Source: Leeuwenhoekiella aequorea
GTDB taxonomy: Bacteria > Bacteroidota > Bacteroidia > Flavobacteriales > Flavobacteriaceae
Assembly (NCBI RefSeq): GCF_004104375.1
Contig: NZ_QOVM01000001.1
Span: forward strand, 1 to 64,000
Direction of reading: 5' to 3'
DNA: 64,000 bases
Made by a program: the position numbers and the translations under genes. The notes beneath the pieces are model-generated. The model searched no databases and was not told the origin of the DNA. It saw only the letters and a list, made by a program, of their open reading frames with translations. Shown here piece after piece: positions 27,124 to 35,940 of this stretch (positions are counted from its first letter, which is position 1; every line of letters starts with the position of its first letter).

Positions 27124-27206
27124 TCTAACTTGTTATTAGCTATGCAACAAATCAAATGCCAGAATCATCTTAAATAAGCGATTATTCGATTTTTCTCAAA
27201 TTTGAT

Positions 27207-27237
27207 TTTGTTGCTAGTTTTTAACAAATTACATTTG
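27207..27237 (+). promoter_or_regulatory. Promoter of second ompA paralogue (TTTG-N19-TACATTTG)
   Basis: TTTG (27207-27210), 19-bp spacer, TACATTTG (27230-27237): a textbook Bacteroidota promoter. The ATG is at 27273, leaving a leader of about 30 nt. Confidence 0.8.
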
Positions 27238-27272
27238 CTTCAATTAACACACTTAAATTTTACTTACTTAAC

Positions 27273-28655
27273 ATGAAAAATCTTACTCAATTATTTTTAT
27301 TTGCAGCTCTTGTCGTGATCGGCATGAGTCAGGCAAATGCTCAAGACAAAAACAACCCTTGGGCTGTTAGTATTGGTGTAAACGCGGTAGATACATACCC
27401 TGTATACCCACCAGATAACAGACCAATGACTGGAGGCTTTCCTGATGAATTTTACAATGTTTCTGATCACTGGAATATTCTTCCATCAGTTTCTACATTA
27501 TATGTAGGTCGTTACATTGGTGCTGGTTTTGCATTAGGTGTACGTGGTTCTATCAACAAAATTGATAAATTAGGTGACCTTCCTGTTGATGATTTAGCTT
27601 ACTATGCTGTTGATGGTATGTTCTCTTATAGCTTCCGTGATGCCCTTTTTGGCGAAGGTGGCTGGTTTGACCCTTACCTAGGTGGTGGTGGTGGTTACGT
27701 GTTCATTGGTGATAAGCCAAGTCACGGAACATTAAACGGTACTGTAGGTTTAAAAATCTGGTTAAGCGATAAAATTAACCTTGATCTATCTTCTACTTAC
27801 AAGCATGCAATGATGCCTGGTACTTATTACACAAGACACATGCAACACGTAGTTGGTGTAGGTTTTGCTTTTGGCGGAAAAGATACTGATGGTGATGGTG
27901 TTTATGACAAAAATGATGAGTGTCCTGAAACTCCAGGTCTTAAAGAATTCAACGGATGTCCTGATACAGATGGTGATGGTATAAAAGATTCTGAAGATGC
28001 TTGTCCTGAAGTAGCTGGTTTACCAGAATTCAACGGATGTCCTGATTCTGACGGTGATGGTATCGCTGATAACGAAGATAAATGTCCTAACGTAGCTGGT
28101 CCTGCTGCAACTAATGGTTGCCCTGATGCTGACGGTGATGGTGTTATCGATGCAGAAGACAAATGTCCTAATGAAGCTGGTCCTGCTTCTAACGATGGTT
28201 GCCCATTCGTAGATACAGACGGTGACGGTGTTGCTGATAAAGATGACAAGTGTCCTAACGTAGCTGGTCCTGCTTCTAACAATGGTTGTCCAGAAGTTGA
28301 CGCTGCTGTATTAGAAGAATTAAATGGTGAAGCTGGTCGTATCTTATTTGATACAGATAAAGCTACTATCCGTAAGAGCTCTTTAGCTACTGTAGATAGA
28401 ATTGCTGCAATCGTTATGGAATATCCTAACGCTAAATTTGAAGTTGAAGGTCACGCTGATAGCCGTGCAAGTAATGCTTACAACATGAGTCTTTCTGAAA
28501 GAAGAGCTCAATCAGTTGTTGATTACTTAATCTCTAAAGGTGCTAACGCTAGCAACCTTATGATTCACGCTTACGGTGAAGAGCAGCCAATCGCTCCTAA
28601 CACTTCAGCTGCAGGTATGCAACTTAACAGACGTGTGAAACTTACTTTAAAGTAA
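27273..28655 (+). CDS. OmpA-family outer-membrane protein with thrombospondin type-3 repeats (paralogue 2)
   Basis: A 460-aa protein with the same plan as its neighbour: signal peptide ending near SQANAQDK, beta-barrel, about five DxDGDGxxDxxDxCP repeats, and an OmpA C-terminal domain (KFEVEGHADSRASNAYNMSL, ending NRRVKLTLK). The two proteins align over their full length and differ mainly in the last repeats and the OmpA domain. The gene has its own strong promoter and terminator. Such proteins are usually abundant in the flavobacterial outer membrane. Confidence 0.92.
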   Translation: MKNLTQLFLFAALVVIGMSQANAQDKNNPWAVSIGVNAVDTYPVYPPDNRPMTGGFPDEFYNVSDHWNILPSVSTLYVGRYIGAGFALGVRGSINKIDKLGDLPVDDLAYYAVDGMFSYSFRDALFGEGGWFDPYLGGGGGYVFIGDKPSHGTLNGTVGLKIWLSDKINLDLSSTYKHAMMPGTYYTRHMQHVVGVGFAFGGKDTDGDGVYDKNDECPETPGLKEFNGCPDTDGDGIKDSEDACPEVAGLPEFNGCPDSDGDGIADNEDKCPNVAGPAATNGCPDADGDGVIDAEDKCPNEAGPASNDGCPFVDTDGDGVADKDDKCPNVAGPASNNGCPEVDAAVLEELNGEAGRILFDTDKATIRKSSLATVDRIAAIVMEYPNAKFEVEGHADSRASNAYNMSLSERRAQSVVDYLISKGANASNLMIHAYGEEQPIAPNTSAAGMQLNRRVKLTLK

Positions 28656-28695
28656 GATCATTTTCAGACTAGATTCTGATTACAATATTTTTTTT

Positions 28696-28723
28696 AAAAC
28701 GCCCCGTTTATTCGGGGCGTTTT
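28696..28723 (+). terminator. Terminator after second ompA paralogue
   Basis: Perfect 11-bp stem AAAACGCCCCG (28696-28706) / CGGGGCGTTTT (28713-28723) followed by more T. It ends only 13 bp before the AddB-like ATG. Confidence 0.88.
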
Positions 28724-28736
28724 TTATTTTTAGCAT

Positions 28737-31439
28737 ATGACTACATTCATCGACGAGATAATTGAAGATTTATTAAACTCTAACATACCGCTTTCTCAAA
28801 CGGTGATTGTTTTACCCTCTAAAAGAGCTGGGAGTTTTTTTATTAAGAATTTAAAAAAGAAGTTAAAAGATGAGGTTTGCTTTCTGCCAAAGACCTTAAG
28901 CATAGAAGAACTTGTTGAGGATATATCAGGATTGATTCCTGCATCACAAACCCAATTACAAGTCGAATTGTATCACATATATCAACAACAATACAATCAA
29001 GGGGAGCCAGAATCATTTCTAAATTTTCTTGGATGGGGACAAACTCTGTTAGGTGATTTTAATGAGATAGACAGACACCTTATAGCTACAAAACCTTTTT
29101 TTGATTATCTAAGTGCTATAAAGGAATTAAACCATTGGTCAACAGACAAATCTTCTACGCTAGTTTCTAATTATCTTATTTTCTGGAAATCTATAGCAGA
29201 CTATTATGAGAATTACAAAACACATCTAGAAAAGTTAGGTCTAGGCTATCAAGGTATGCTTTATCGAAAGGCAGTTGAAAATATAAATGACTATCTTAAA
29301 GATGATGAGCAACATTATCATTTTTGTGGATTTAATGCTTTAAACACAGCAGAACAGGAAATAATTAAACGATTCTTAACCAGACCATCTACTAAGATTT
29401 TCTGGGATATTGATCCGTATTTCTTAGAAGATCAATATCATGTTGCCAGTACATTTATAAGAACATACCTTAAATCCTGGCCCCAATTAAATCCTGATAA
29501 TTCAATTCTAGTAAAAGGGAAATCTCGATACAATTCTGAAAAGAACATTGTTGCTACCGGAATCTCACAGAACATTGGCCAAATTAAATATGTAGGACAA
29601 TTATTAGCAGATTTCTCACAAAACGACCTAGAAAACACAGCGGTAATTCTTGGTGATGAAGCACTCCTATTACCTTTGTTAAATTCGTTACCACATAATA
29701 TTAAGGCATTAAATGTTACTATGGGTCTGCCTTTACAGCAAGTAGCCCAAGCTGCTTTCTTTGAAAACTGGTTTCAATTACAACTCAACTTTAAAGAAAA
29801 TGGATTTTATTATAAAGATGTACTCGCCTTACTAGATCAACAGTATGCAATAATTCTCTTAGGAGATATTCGGCTGACTATAAAAAAAGAGATAACTCAG
29901 AAAAATCTAATTTATATAGATCCTTTAAAACTAAATATTACCAGCGAGTCTACTGCACTACAACTTATATTCAGTTCATGGAAAGATAAAAGTAGACAAG
30001 CATTAGCAGCTATTTTAAAAATCATACAGCTTTTAAAAGAAGAACTCTTTCCACAAAAGAACTGGCTACAGTTAGAATTTCTACACGCTTTTTTAGAACT
30101 CTTTAATCAGCTTAAAAATTTAAATGACACCTATACTTATCTTGGAGACATTAAGACGCTTAAACAGTTTTATAGGGAATTACTTAGTAAAGAAACATTA
30201 GATTTTAGAGGAGATCCCTATTCAGGTTTACAAATTATGGGAGTCCTTGAATCTCGAGTACTCGATTTTGAAAATATTATTATAACCTCGCTCAATGAGG
30301 GAACTTTCCCTTCAGGTAAAAGTCAAAACAGCTTTATACCGTTTGACTTAAAGATAGAATACAAATTACCTACCTATAGAGAAAAGGATGCTATATATGC
30401 CTATCATTTTTTTAGACTTTTACAGCGTTCTCAACATATAAATCTTCTTTATAACAATGAAGCAGGTGGTCTTAATAGTGGTGAGAAAAGCCGTTTTTTA
30501 TTGCAGCTAGCCACAGATCCCGATGTAAACTACTCATACAAAGAACAAACTGCAAGTGCCGGTGTGACTTTGAAGCCTAAAACACTTAAAAAAATTAAAA
30601 AAACACCAGAGATAATTGCTAGTATTAAAAAACATGTCGAGGCAGGTTTATCTCCATCTGCTTTAACAACTTACATTAGAAATCCTATTGATTTTTATTA
30701 TAAATACGTTTTAGGTATTAAAGAGCTGGACGAAGTTGAGGATATCATTGCTCACAATACATTAGGAACTGTGGTTCATGAAACACTAGAAAAATTATAT
30801 GAACCGTATTTGAATACGGTACTTACTCCCGCAATCCTCACCAAAATGGAAGCAGGTATTGAACAGGAAGTACGTAAACAATTTGCGATCTGGTACAATG
30901 CGATAAATATTGATACAGGTAAAAACCTGATAATTTTTAACGTAGCCAAGCAATTTGTACGCAATTTCTTAATTCTAGAGCAAAATGAGATAGGGAGTGG
31001 AAACCAGATTATAATTAAAGCTCTTGAGGCAAAATATAGTGTCACAATCAGGGATGGAGTGACATTAAGAGGAACAGTAGATCGAATAGATACTGTAAAT
31101 GATGTTTTAAGAGTTTTAGATTATAAAACCGGAAGAGTCGAAAAAGGACATCTTGTTCTAAAGGAATGGGATGATCTTATTTCAAATTATAACAAACAAT
31201 CTAAGGCATTTCAAGTTTTATGTTACGCACTAATGCTTTATAAGTCTGAAGGGCTTCCTCAAAGTACTGAAGCCGGTATTATATCTTTTAAAAATTTAAA
31301 AGAAGGTTTCTTAAAACTGAATAAAGATAGAAACTCTTTAATTACTCAGGATCTTATTGAAACCTTTCAAGAATATCTCTTGCAGCTAGTTGATGAGATT
31401 TTAGACATCGACACCCCCTTTACAGAAAAGGAAGTATAG
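28737..31439 (+). CDS. AddB-like PD-(D/E)XK nuclease
   Basis: A 900-aa protein resembling the AddB subunit of AddAB helicase-nucleases. The N-terminal segment VIVLPSKRAGSFFIKNL takes the place of a Walker A but lacks GKT, so ATP binding is doubtful. The middle resembles an inactivated helicase core (IIITSLNEGTFPSGK). The C-terminal nuclease shows LSPSALTTYIRNPIDFYYKY, GTVVHETLEKLY and GTVDRIDTVNDVLRVLDYK. The cysteine set of an iron-sulfur AddB is not seen. The partner is the helicase-nuclease at 22370-25513. The start directly follows a terminator, so its own promoter must lie in or near the ompA terminator. Confidence 0.85.
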   Translation: MTTFIDEIIEDLLNSNIPLSQTVIVLPSKRAGSFFIKNLKKKLKDEVCFLPKTLSIEELVEDISGLIPASQTQLQVELYHIYQQQYNQGEPESFLNFLGWGQTLLGDFNEIDRHLIATKPFFDYLSAIKELNHWSTDKSSTLVSNYLIFWKSIADYYENYKTHLEKLGLGYQGMLYRKAVENINDYLKDDEQHYHFCGFNALNTAEQEIIKRFLTRPSTKIFWDIDPYFLEDQYHVASTFIRTYLKSWPQLNPDNSILVKGKSRYNSEKNIVATGISQNIGQIKYVGQLLADFSQNDLENTAVILGDEALLLPLLNSLPHNIKALNVTMGLPLQQVAQAAFFENWFQLQLNFKENGFYYKDVLALLDQQYAIILLGDIRLTIKKEITQKNLIYIDPLKLNITSESTALQLIFSSWKDKSRQALAAILKIIQLLKEELFPQKNWLQLEFLHAFLELFNQLKNLNDTYTYLGDIKTLKQFYRELLSKETLDFRGDPYSGLQIMGVLESRVLDFENIIITSLNEGTFPSGKSQNSFIPFDLKIEYKLPTYREKDAIYAYHFFRLLQRSQHINLLYNNEAGGLNSGEKSRFLLQLATDPDVNYSYKEQTASAGVTLKPKTLKKIKKTPEIIASIKKHVEAGLSPSALTTYIRNPIDFYYKYVLGIKELDEVEDIIAHNTLGTVVHETLEKLYEPYLNTVLTPAILTKMEAGIEQEVRKQFAIWYNAINIDTGKNLIIFNVAKQFVRNFLILEQNEIGSGNQIIIKALEAKYSVTIRDGVTLRGTVDRIDTVNDVLRVLDYKTGRVEKGHLVLKEWDDLISNYNKQSKAFQVLCYALMLYKSEGLPQSTEAGIISFKNLKEGFLKLNKDRNSLITQDLIETFQEYLLQLVDEILDIDTPFTEKEV

Positions 31440-31532
31440 AATATCTATTAATTGAAGATTAGCTATCAACACTATAGATACTATTTGATAAAATAGAATT
31501 ACATTTAAAACTCAATCAAACTTTTTTAGTAA

Positions 31533-33473
31533 ATGAATAATTTCAGCAAAAAATTTGCTTTTGCAACACTAACTCTGACAACACTTTGTGTGGTTAATGC
31601 TCAGGAAATTAAGGTTTATAATCAACCTCTTTTCAGCGAATTTCTTGAACATAGTGGTAATGAGTTTCGTTCTGCCACTGGTGAACCCGGTGAGAATTAT
31701 TGGCAAAATGAAACCGATTATGTTATTGAAGCTACGCTTAATGAGCAAGCACAAACTATCACGGGTAAAGTCACGCTGCATTATACAAATAATAGTCCGT
31801 TAGCACTAGATTACATCTGGATGCATCTGGAGCAAAACCGATTTACGGAAAAATCTAGAGGAACGCTCACAACCCCTATCGCTGGTAATCGCTATAATGG
31901 TGATGTAGATGGTGGTTATACGCTCTCAAATTTAAACGCCAAAGTAAAACGTAGCAATTCCTCAAAACACATAATTACAGATACGCGTATGCAAGTATTT
32001 TTTGCAGAACCTCTAGCTGCAAAAGGTGGTGAAGCTACTATCTCTATGAATTTTAAATATAAAATTCCTCAGGATGGTATGGATCGTATGGGACGTGTAG
32101 TCACAAAAAACGGAACCATCTTTGCTTTAGCACAATGGTTTCCCAGAGCGGCGGTTTTAGATGATATCGAGGGCTGGAATATAGAACCTTATCTTGGCGC
32201 AGGCGAATTTTACCTAGATTATGGAGATTATGATTTTAAAATTACTGCTCCATTTGACCATATAGTTGTAGCTTCAGGTGAATTACAAAACCCTAAAGAT
32301 GTTATGTCTTCTAAAATGCGCGACCGGATGGATCAAGCAAAAAATAGCGATGAGACGGTATACATTATAAAGCCAGAAGAACTTAATGATATGTCATTAA
32401 GAGCTAAACAAAACGGTACACTTACTTGGCATTTTAAGATGAAAAACACCCGTGATGTAGCATTTGCATCTTCTAAAGCATTTATTTGGGATGCGGCAAA
32501 GATCAATTTACCCAATGGAAATAAAGCTGTTGCCCAATCTGTTTATCCTATTGAAAGTTCTGGTGAAGAAGCGTGGTCACGATCTACAGAGTATACTAAA
32601 AATTCTATAGAGAATTATTCTAATAAATGGTTTGAATATCCATATCCAACAGCTGTAAATGTTGCCGCAGAAATAGGCGGTATGGAATATCCCGGATTGA
32701 GTTTTTGCAGTTGGAAATCTAAAGGAGCTGGACTATGGGGTGTTACAGATCACGAATTTGGTCATAACTGGTTTCCCATGATTGTAGGGTCTAATGAAAG
32801 ACGTTATGCCTGGATGGATGAAGGTTTTAATACTTTCATTAACCACTATAGCACACTAGAATTTAATAATGGAGAGTACCCTGCAAATCTTAGCAAAGTA
32901 CGCAATTCTATAGGCTGGTTTAATAGCCCTAATCGGGAAGGCATAGACACCTATCCAGATGCGACAAATCTAAGAAACCTTGGGATGACGGCATATTACA
33001 AACCTGCACAGGGATTATTTATGCTTCGTGAATACATCTTAGGATCAGAGCGCTTTGACAATGCATTTAAATCGTATATCAAAACTTGGGCTTACAAACA
33101 TCCACAACCCAGAGACTTTTTTAACCATATCGAAAATGTCGCTGGTGAAAATCTTGCCTGGTTTTGGAAAAGCTGGTTTTATGGTACGGGAAATATTGAT
33201 TTAGCTATTGACACAGTTAGTGAGAAAGAGGGTAATTATATCATAACTATTTTAAATAAAGGTGAAGTCCCTATGCCTGTAAAGATGATGGTGACTTATG
33301 ATGATAACACTACCGAGTTGATAACGCTTCCTGTAGAGATCTGGCAGCGCGGTAATTCATGGAATTATATGCTGAATAGCACAAAAAAGTTAAGTAAAGT
33401 TGAACTTGATCCAGAGAAAATAATTACTGATGTAAATTTTGAAAACGATATTTGGGAACCGACTCAGAAATAA
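31533..33473 (+). CDS. M1-family zinc aminopeptidase, secreted
   Basis: A 646-aa gluzincin peptidase of the aminopeptidase N type. A signal peptide ends near CVVNAQEI. The substrate-anchoring GAMEN-like motif is EIGGMEYPGLS. The zinc site is complete: His407-Glu408-Phe-Gly-His411 and Glu430 in WMDEGFNTFIN, with the 18-residue spacing typical of the family. The C-terminal part carries a small beta-rich domain. It is likely periplasmic or surface located, trimming peptides for nutrition. Monocistronic, with a terminator at 33501. Confidence 0.93.
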   Translation: MNNFSKKFAFATLTLTTLCVVNAQEIKVYNQPLFSEFLEHSGNEFRSATGEPGENYWQNETDYVIEATLNEQAQTITGKVTLHYTNNSPLALDYIWMHLEQNRFTEKSRGTLTTPIAGNRYNGDVDGGYTLSNLNAKVKRSNSSKHIITDTRMQVFFAEPLAAKGGEATISMNFKYKIPQDGMDRMGRVVTKNGTIFALAQWFPRAAVLDDIEGWNIEPYLGAGEFYLDYGDYDFKITAPFDHIVVASGELQNPKDVMSSKMRDRMDQAKNSDETVYIIKPEELNDMSLRAKQNGTLTWHFKMKNTRDVAFASSKAFIWDAAKINLPNGNKAVAQSVYPIESSGEEAWSRSTEYTKNSIENYSNKWFEYPYPTAVNVAAEIGGMEYPGLSFCSWKSKGAGLWGVTDHEFGHNWFPMIVGSNERRYAWMDEGFNTFINHYSTLEFNNGEYPANLSKVRNSIGWFNSPNREGIDTYPDATNLRNLGMTAYYKPAQGLFMLREYILGSERFDNAFKSYIKTWAYKHPQPRDFFNHIENVAGENLAWFWKSWFYGTGNIDLAIDTVSEKEGNYIITILNKGEVPMPVKMMVTYDDNTTELITLPVEIWQRGNSWNYMLNSTKKLSKVELDPEKIITDVNFENDIWEPTQK

Positions 33474-33500
33474 TTTCTAATTTTTTAAAACATCCATTAT

Positions 33501-33528
33501 AAAATCCCAGATCGAGTTCTGGGGTTTT
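33501..33528 (+). terminator. Terminator of M1 peptidase gene
   Basis: Stem AAAATCCCAGA (33501-33511) / TCTGGGGTTTT (33518-33528) with one T-G wobble pair and a 6-nt loop, 27 bp after the stop. Confidence 0.75.
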
Positions 33529-33591
33529 GTAGTTTATAGCATTTTGTAACAATTAGTATATTATAACTACCTATACCTAAAACAGATAATT

Positions 33592-33981
33592 ATGGAACTG
33601 CAGTCAAACAATCTCAACACTTTCAGAATTTTATATATAATTAAGGGTGTACTTACATTACTGGGATCCTTGATTCTATTAGGCTATTTGATTTTTATCT
33701 ACAGTTATACCAGCGAAACAGATACTATTCCTTCTGCAGATTTAGGTTTCCAAAGTATACTGGCAATTGTTCTTGGAATAGGTTTTTTGATTTGTTTGAT
33801 TGTAGGTATACTTTCGTTATTAGCAGCTAAATATATTGGCCAAGCTCGTAACTATACTTTTGTACTTGTAGTAGCCATAATATCTTGCCTTTCTGGTATA
33901 CTAGGCATCCTGCTTGGTGTTTTCACAATAATAGAGATCAATAAACCTCACGTCAAAATACTCTTTGATCAAAAAAATTAA
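33592..33981 (+). CDS. Small hydrophobic membrane protein, unknown function
   Basis: A 129-aa protein with three clear membrane segments: about residues 12-35 (ILYIIKGVLTLLGSLILLGY), 48-72 (FQSILAIVLGIGFLICLIVG) and 82-108. The tail EINKPHVKILFDQ is short and cytoplasmic or periplasmic. The pattern resembles small flavobacterial proteins annotated only as membrane or CCC-motif proteins. Nothing indicates a substrate. It stands alone between the M1 peptidase and the ClC gene. Confidence 0.7.
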   Translation: MELQSNNLNTFRILYIIKGVLTLLGSLILLGYLIFIYSYTSETDTIPSADLGFQSILAIVLGIGFLICLIVGILSLLAAKYIGQARNYTFVLVVAIISCLSGILGILLGVFTIIEINKPHVKILFDQKN

Positions 33982-34036
33982 AAATTTATAGTCCAGAGGA
34001 TAACCTTCGTATTACTATAGAGTTTAGTTATTCTAG

Positions 34037-34044
34037 TATATTTG
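34037..34044 (+). promoter_or_regulatory. -7 box upstream of ClC gene (TATATTTG)
   Basis: TATATTTG matches TAnnTTTG and lies 93 bp before the ATG at 34138, predicting a leader of about 85 nt. No TTG at the right spacing was found. Confidence 0.4.
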
Positions 34045-34137
34045 CGCCTAAACAAAACGGCATAAGGTTTTTTATTTCTTCAAAAACTGTCGTTATTTCC
34101 AAATGCTAGAAAAAGCAATTCGATATGGTACAATCTT

Positions 34138-35442
34138 ATGGATAACAACAAGCTAAAACTCTATTTATTTAAAATAGAACAAATTCCAGCATTGCTCTAC
34201 CTCTTCAAATGGCTCATTATTTGTACATTTTTAGGAGCAATCGCAGGTAGTGTCTCTGCATTTTTTCTCGTTAGTCTTGATTGGGTAACAGCTTATAGAG
34301 AGTCTCACTTTTGGATTATAGCATTGCTGCCCGTGGCAGGATTTATTGTTGGTATATCCTATCACTTATACGGTAATAGTGTAGTAAAAGGAAATAACTT
34401 ACTTCTTGAAGAATTTCATACGCCAAAAAAAATTATTCCCTTTAGAATGGCTCCTTTAGTTCTCTTCGGAACTCTAGTTACTCACCTATTTGGCGGATCT
34501 GCCGGGCGGGAAGGAACCGCAGTTCAAATTGGAGGAGCCATAGCAGACCAATTTACTAAGATTCTAAAACTTTCAAATCGAGATCGTAAAATTTTACTTA
34601 TAGCAGGTATAAGCGCAGGCTTTGCTTCTGTTTTTGGAACACCACTCGCAGGAGGAATTTTTGCTTTAGAAGTTCTGATTCTTGGCAGAATTCGTCTCGA
34701 CGCAATTGTCCCCAGTTTTTTAGCGGCAATTCTTGCAGATTATTTTTGTAAGATTTGGAATGTTACACACACTCATTATCATATAAATTCTATCGTAGAA
34801 ATGAATCCCCAAAACTTACTTTGGGCACTGTTAGCAGGAGTAATTTTTGGTTTGGTGAGTATGTTGTTTTCAAAATCTACACACTTCTGGAGTGATTTAT
34901 TTAAAAAACACCTTAAATATCCTCCTCTTCGACCCGTTATTGGCGGAGTCGTAATTGCAATCGCAGTATATGCAATTGGCACAACAAAATATATAGGTTT
35001 AGGTGTACCTACAATTGTAGATTCATTTAATATATCAATGAACTCCTACGATTTTTTATTAAAACTTCTATTTACTTCATTCACACTGGGTGCCGGTTTT
35101 AAAGGAGGCGAGGTAACTCCTTTATTTTATATAGGAGCAACTCTAGGAAATGCATTAATTTGGTTTGTGCCTTTACCTATAGATTTATTAGCAGGTATGG
35201 GGTTTGTAGCTGTTTTTGCAGGCGCTACAAATACACCTATCGCTTGTACAATTATGGGAATTGAACTTTTTGGTATAGAGTCTGGAGTTTTTATTGCATT
35301 GGCGTGTAGTACCGCCTATTTATTCTCCGGCCACTCTGGAGTTTATGCTGCTCAAATAATTGGAAGTCCAAAATCTGAAAAATTTGATGACGAAAAAGGA
35401 ATCTATTTATCTGATATCAAAGACAAACGCAAACAAAAATAG
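34138..35442 (+). CDS. ClC-family chloride channel or H+/Cl- antiporter
   Basis: A 434-aa integral membrane protein, length of bacterial ClC transporters. Anion-selectivity motifs are visible: GSAGREGTAVQIGG (GxxGxEG; the gating glutamate is in REG), GTPLAGGIFALEV, and KGGEVTPLFYIGA. The final pore motif region reads GATNTPIACTIMGIELFG. No CBS domain follows. Some family members export fluoride, but this one has the classical E-containing GREGT motif of Cl- transporters rather than the fluoride-type sequence. Substrate remains an inference. Confidence 0.9.
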   Translation: MDNNKLKLYLFKIEQIPALLYLFKWLIICTFLGAIAGSVSAFFLVSLDWVTAYRESHFWIIALLPVAGFIVGISYHLYGNSVVKGNNLLLEEFHTPKKIIPFRMAPLVLFGTLVTHLFGGSAGREGTAVQIGGAIADQFTKILKLSNRDRKILLIAGISAGFASVFGTPLAGGIFALEVLILGRIRLDAIVPSFLAAILADYFCKIWNVTHTHYHINSIVEMNPQNLLWALLAGVIFGLVSMLFSKSTHFWSDLFKKHLKYPPLRPVIGGVVIAIAVYAIGTTKYIGLGVPTIVDSFNISMNSYDFLLKLLFTSFTLGAGFKGGEVTPLFYIGATLGNALIWFVPLPIDLLAGMGFVAVFAGATNTPIACTIMGIELFGIESGVFIALACSTAYLFSGHSGVYAAQIIGSPKSEKFDDEKGIYLSDIKDKRKQK

Positions 35443-35940
35443 CAGAACTTGTTACACTAAAACCCAATTTTTAGGATGTGTTCAGTTACCAGACTGTGAA
35501 ATCGACACGAAAACTTAATGACTTTAGAGGAAGGAAATTTAAATAAAAGACGAGAACTTAAATGTATCGTCTTTCTGTGCAGAGTTATGCCGATCCATTT
35601 TCTTTTTCAGTTATGACACTATCTCAAAAGGATTTTCTTCTATCGAATTCACAATGACTTTTTAAACCAGCCTACAGCTTTCTGGCTTTATCTATCTATG
35701 CTATCCCGGAAAGTAGCTTTCGTAGAATGTGATTTTTTTTTAAAAAAAATCAGTAAAAAAAATCATACCCGTTCTGATTTGACCCTGCAACCTTTAGGCG
35801 ATTATAGGCATTATCACGATAATACTCTTCATCTACTTCCTCAATTTTCAGTTGATTCTTCAAGGGTCTACAATCCTTTTAATATCACCTTGAAAATCTT
35901 CTGCGATTAATGCTTTTTTAAAACACATTGAAAAACAATT
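35443..35940. other. Region between ClC gene and histidine kinase
   Basis: About 500 bp without an intact gene. Most of it is the decayed response regulator (35555-35928, minus strand). The remaining ~110 bp next to the ClC stop show no signal. A short plus-strand open frame at 35698-35910 is antisense to the pseudogene and not supported. Confidence 0.6.
35555..35928 (-). pseudogene. Decayed response-regulator receiver gene, partner of the TPR histidine kinase
   Basis: Directly 12 bp downstream of the kinase stop, the minus strand reads MCFKKALIAEDFQGDIKRIV, the usual start of flavobacterial response regulators, then stops at 35860. Homology continues in other frames: TLEEST, then KIEEVDEEYYRDNAYNRLKV and SNQNGYDFF, then after a stop KKNHILRKLLSG, then KVIVNSIEENPFEIVS and KKKM. 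Together these follow the family pattern of a receiver domain through its beta5 region. Frameshifts and stops (including homopolymers T9 and A8) break it at least four times. No helix-turn-helix output domain was found before the ClC gene. Called from sequence pattern by eye. Confidence 0.75.

Noticed and set aside
27902-28282. 126-codon open frame antisense to the second ompA gene
   Set aside because: It arises from the repetitive thrombospondin type-3 coding repeats read on the other strand; its Pro/Ser/Gly-rich repeats mirror them.
35698-35910. Short plus-strand open frame of 70 codons
   Set aside because: It is antisense to the decayed response regulator, has no ribosome-binding site or family pattern, and is better explained as a shadow.
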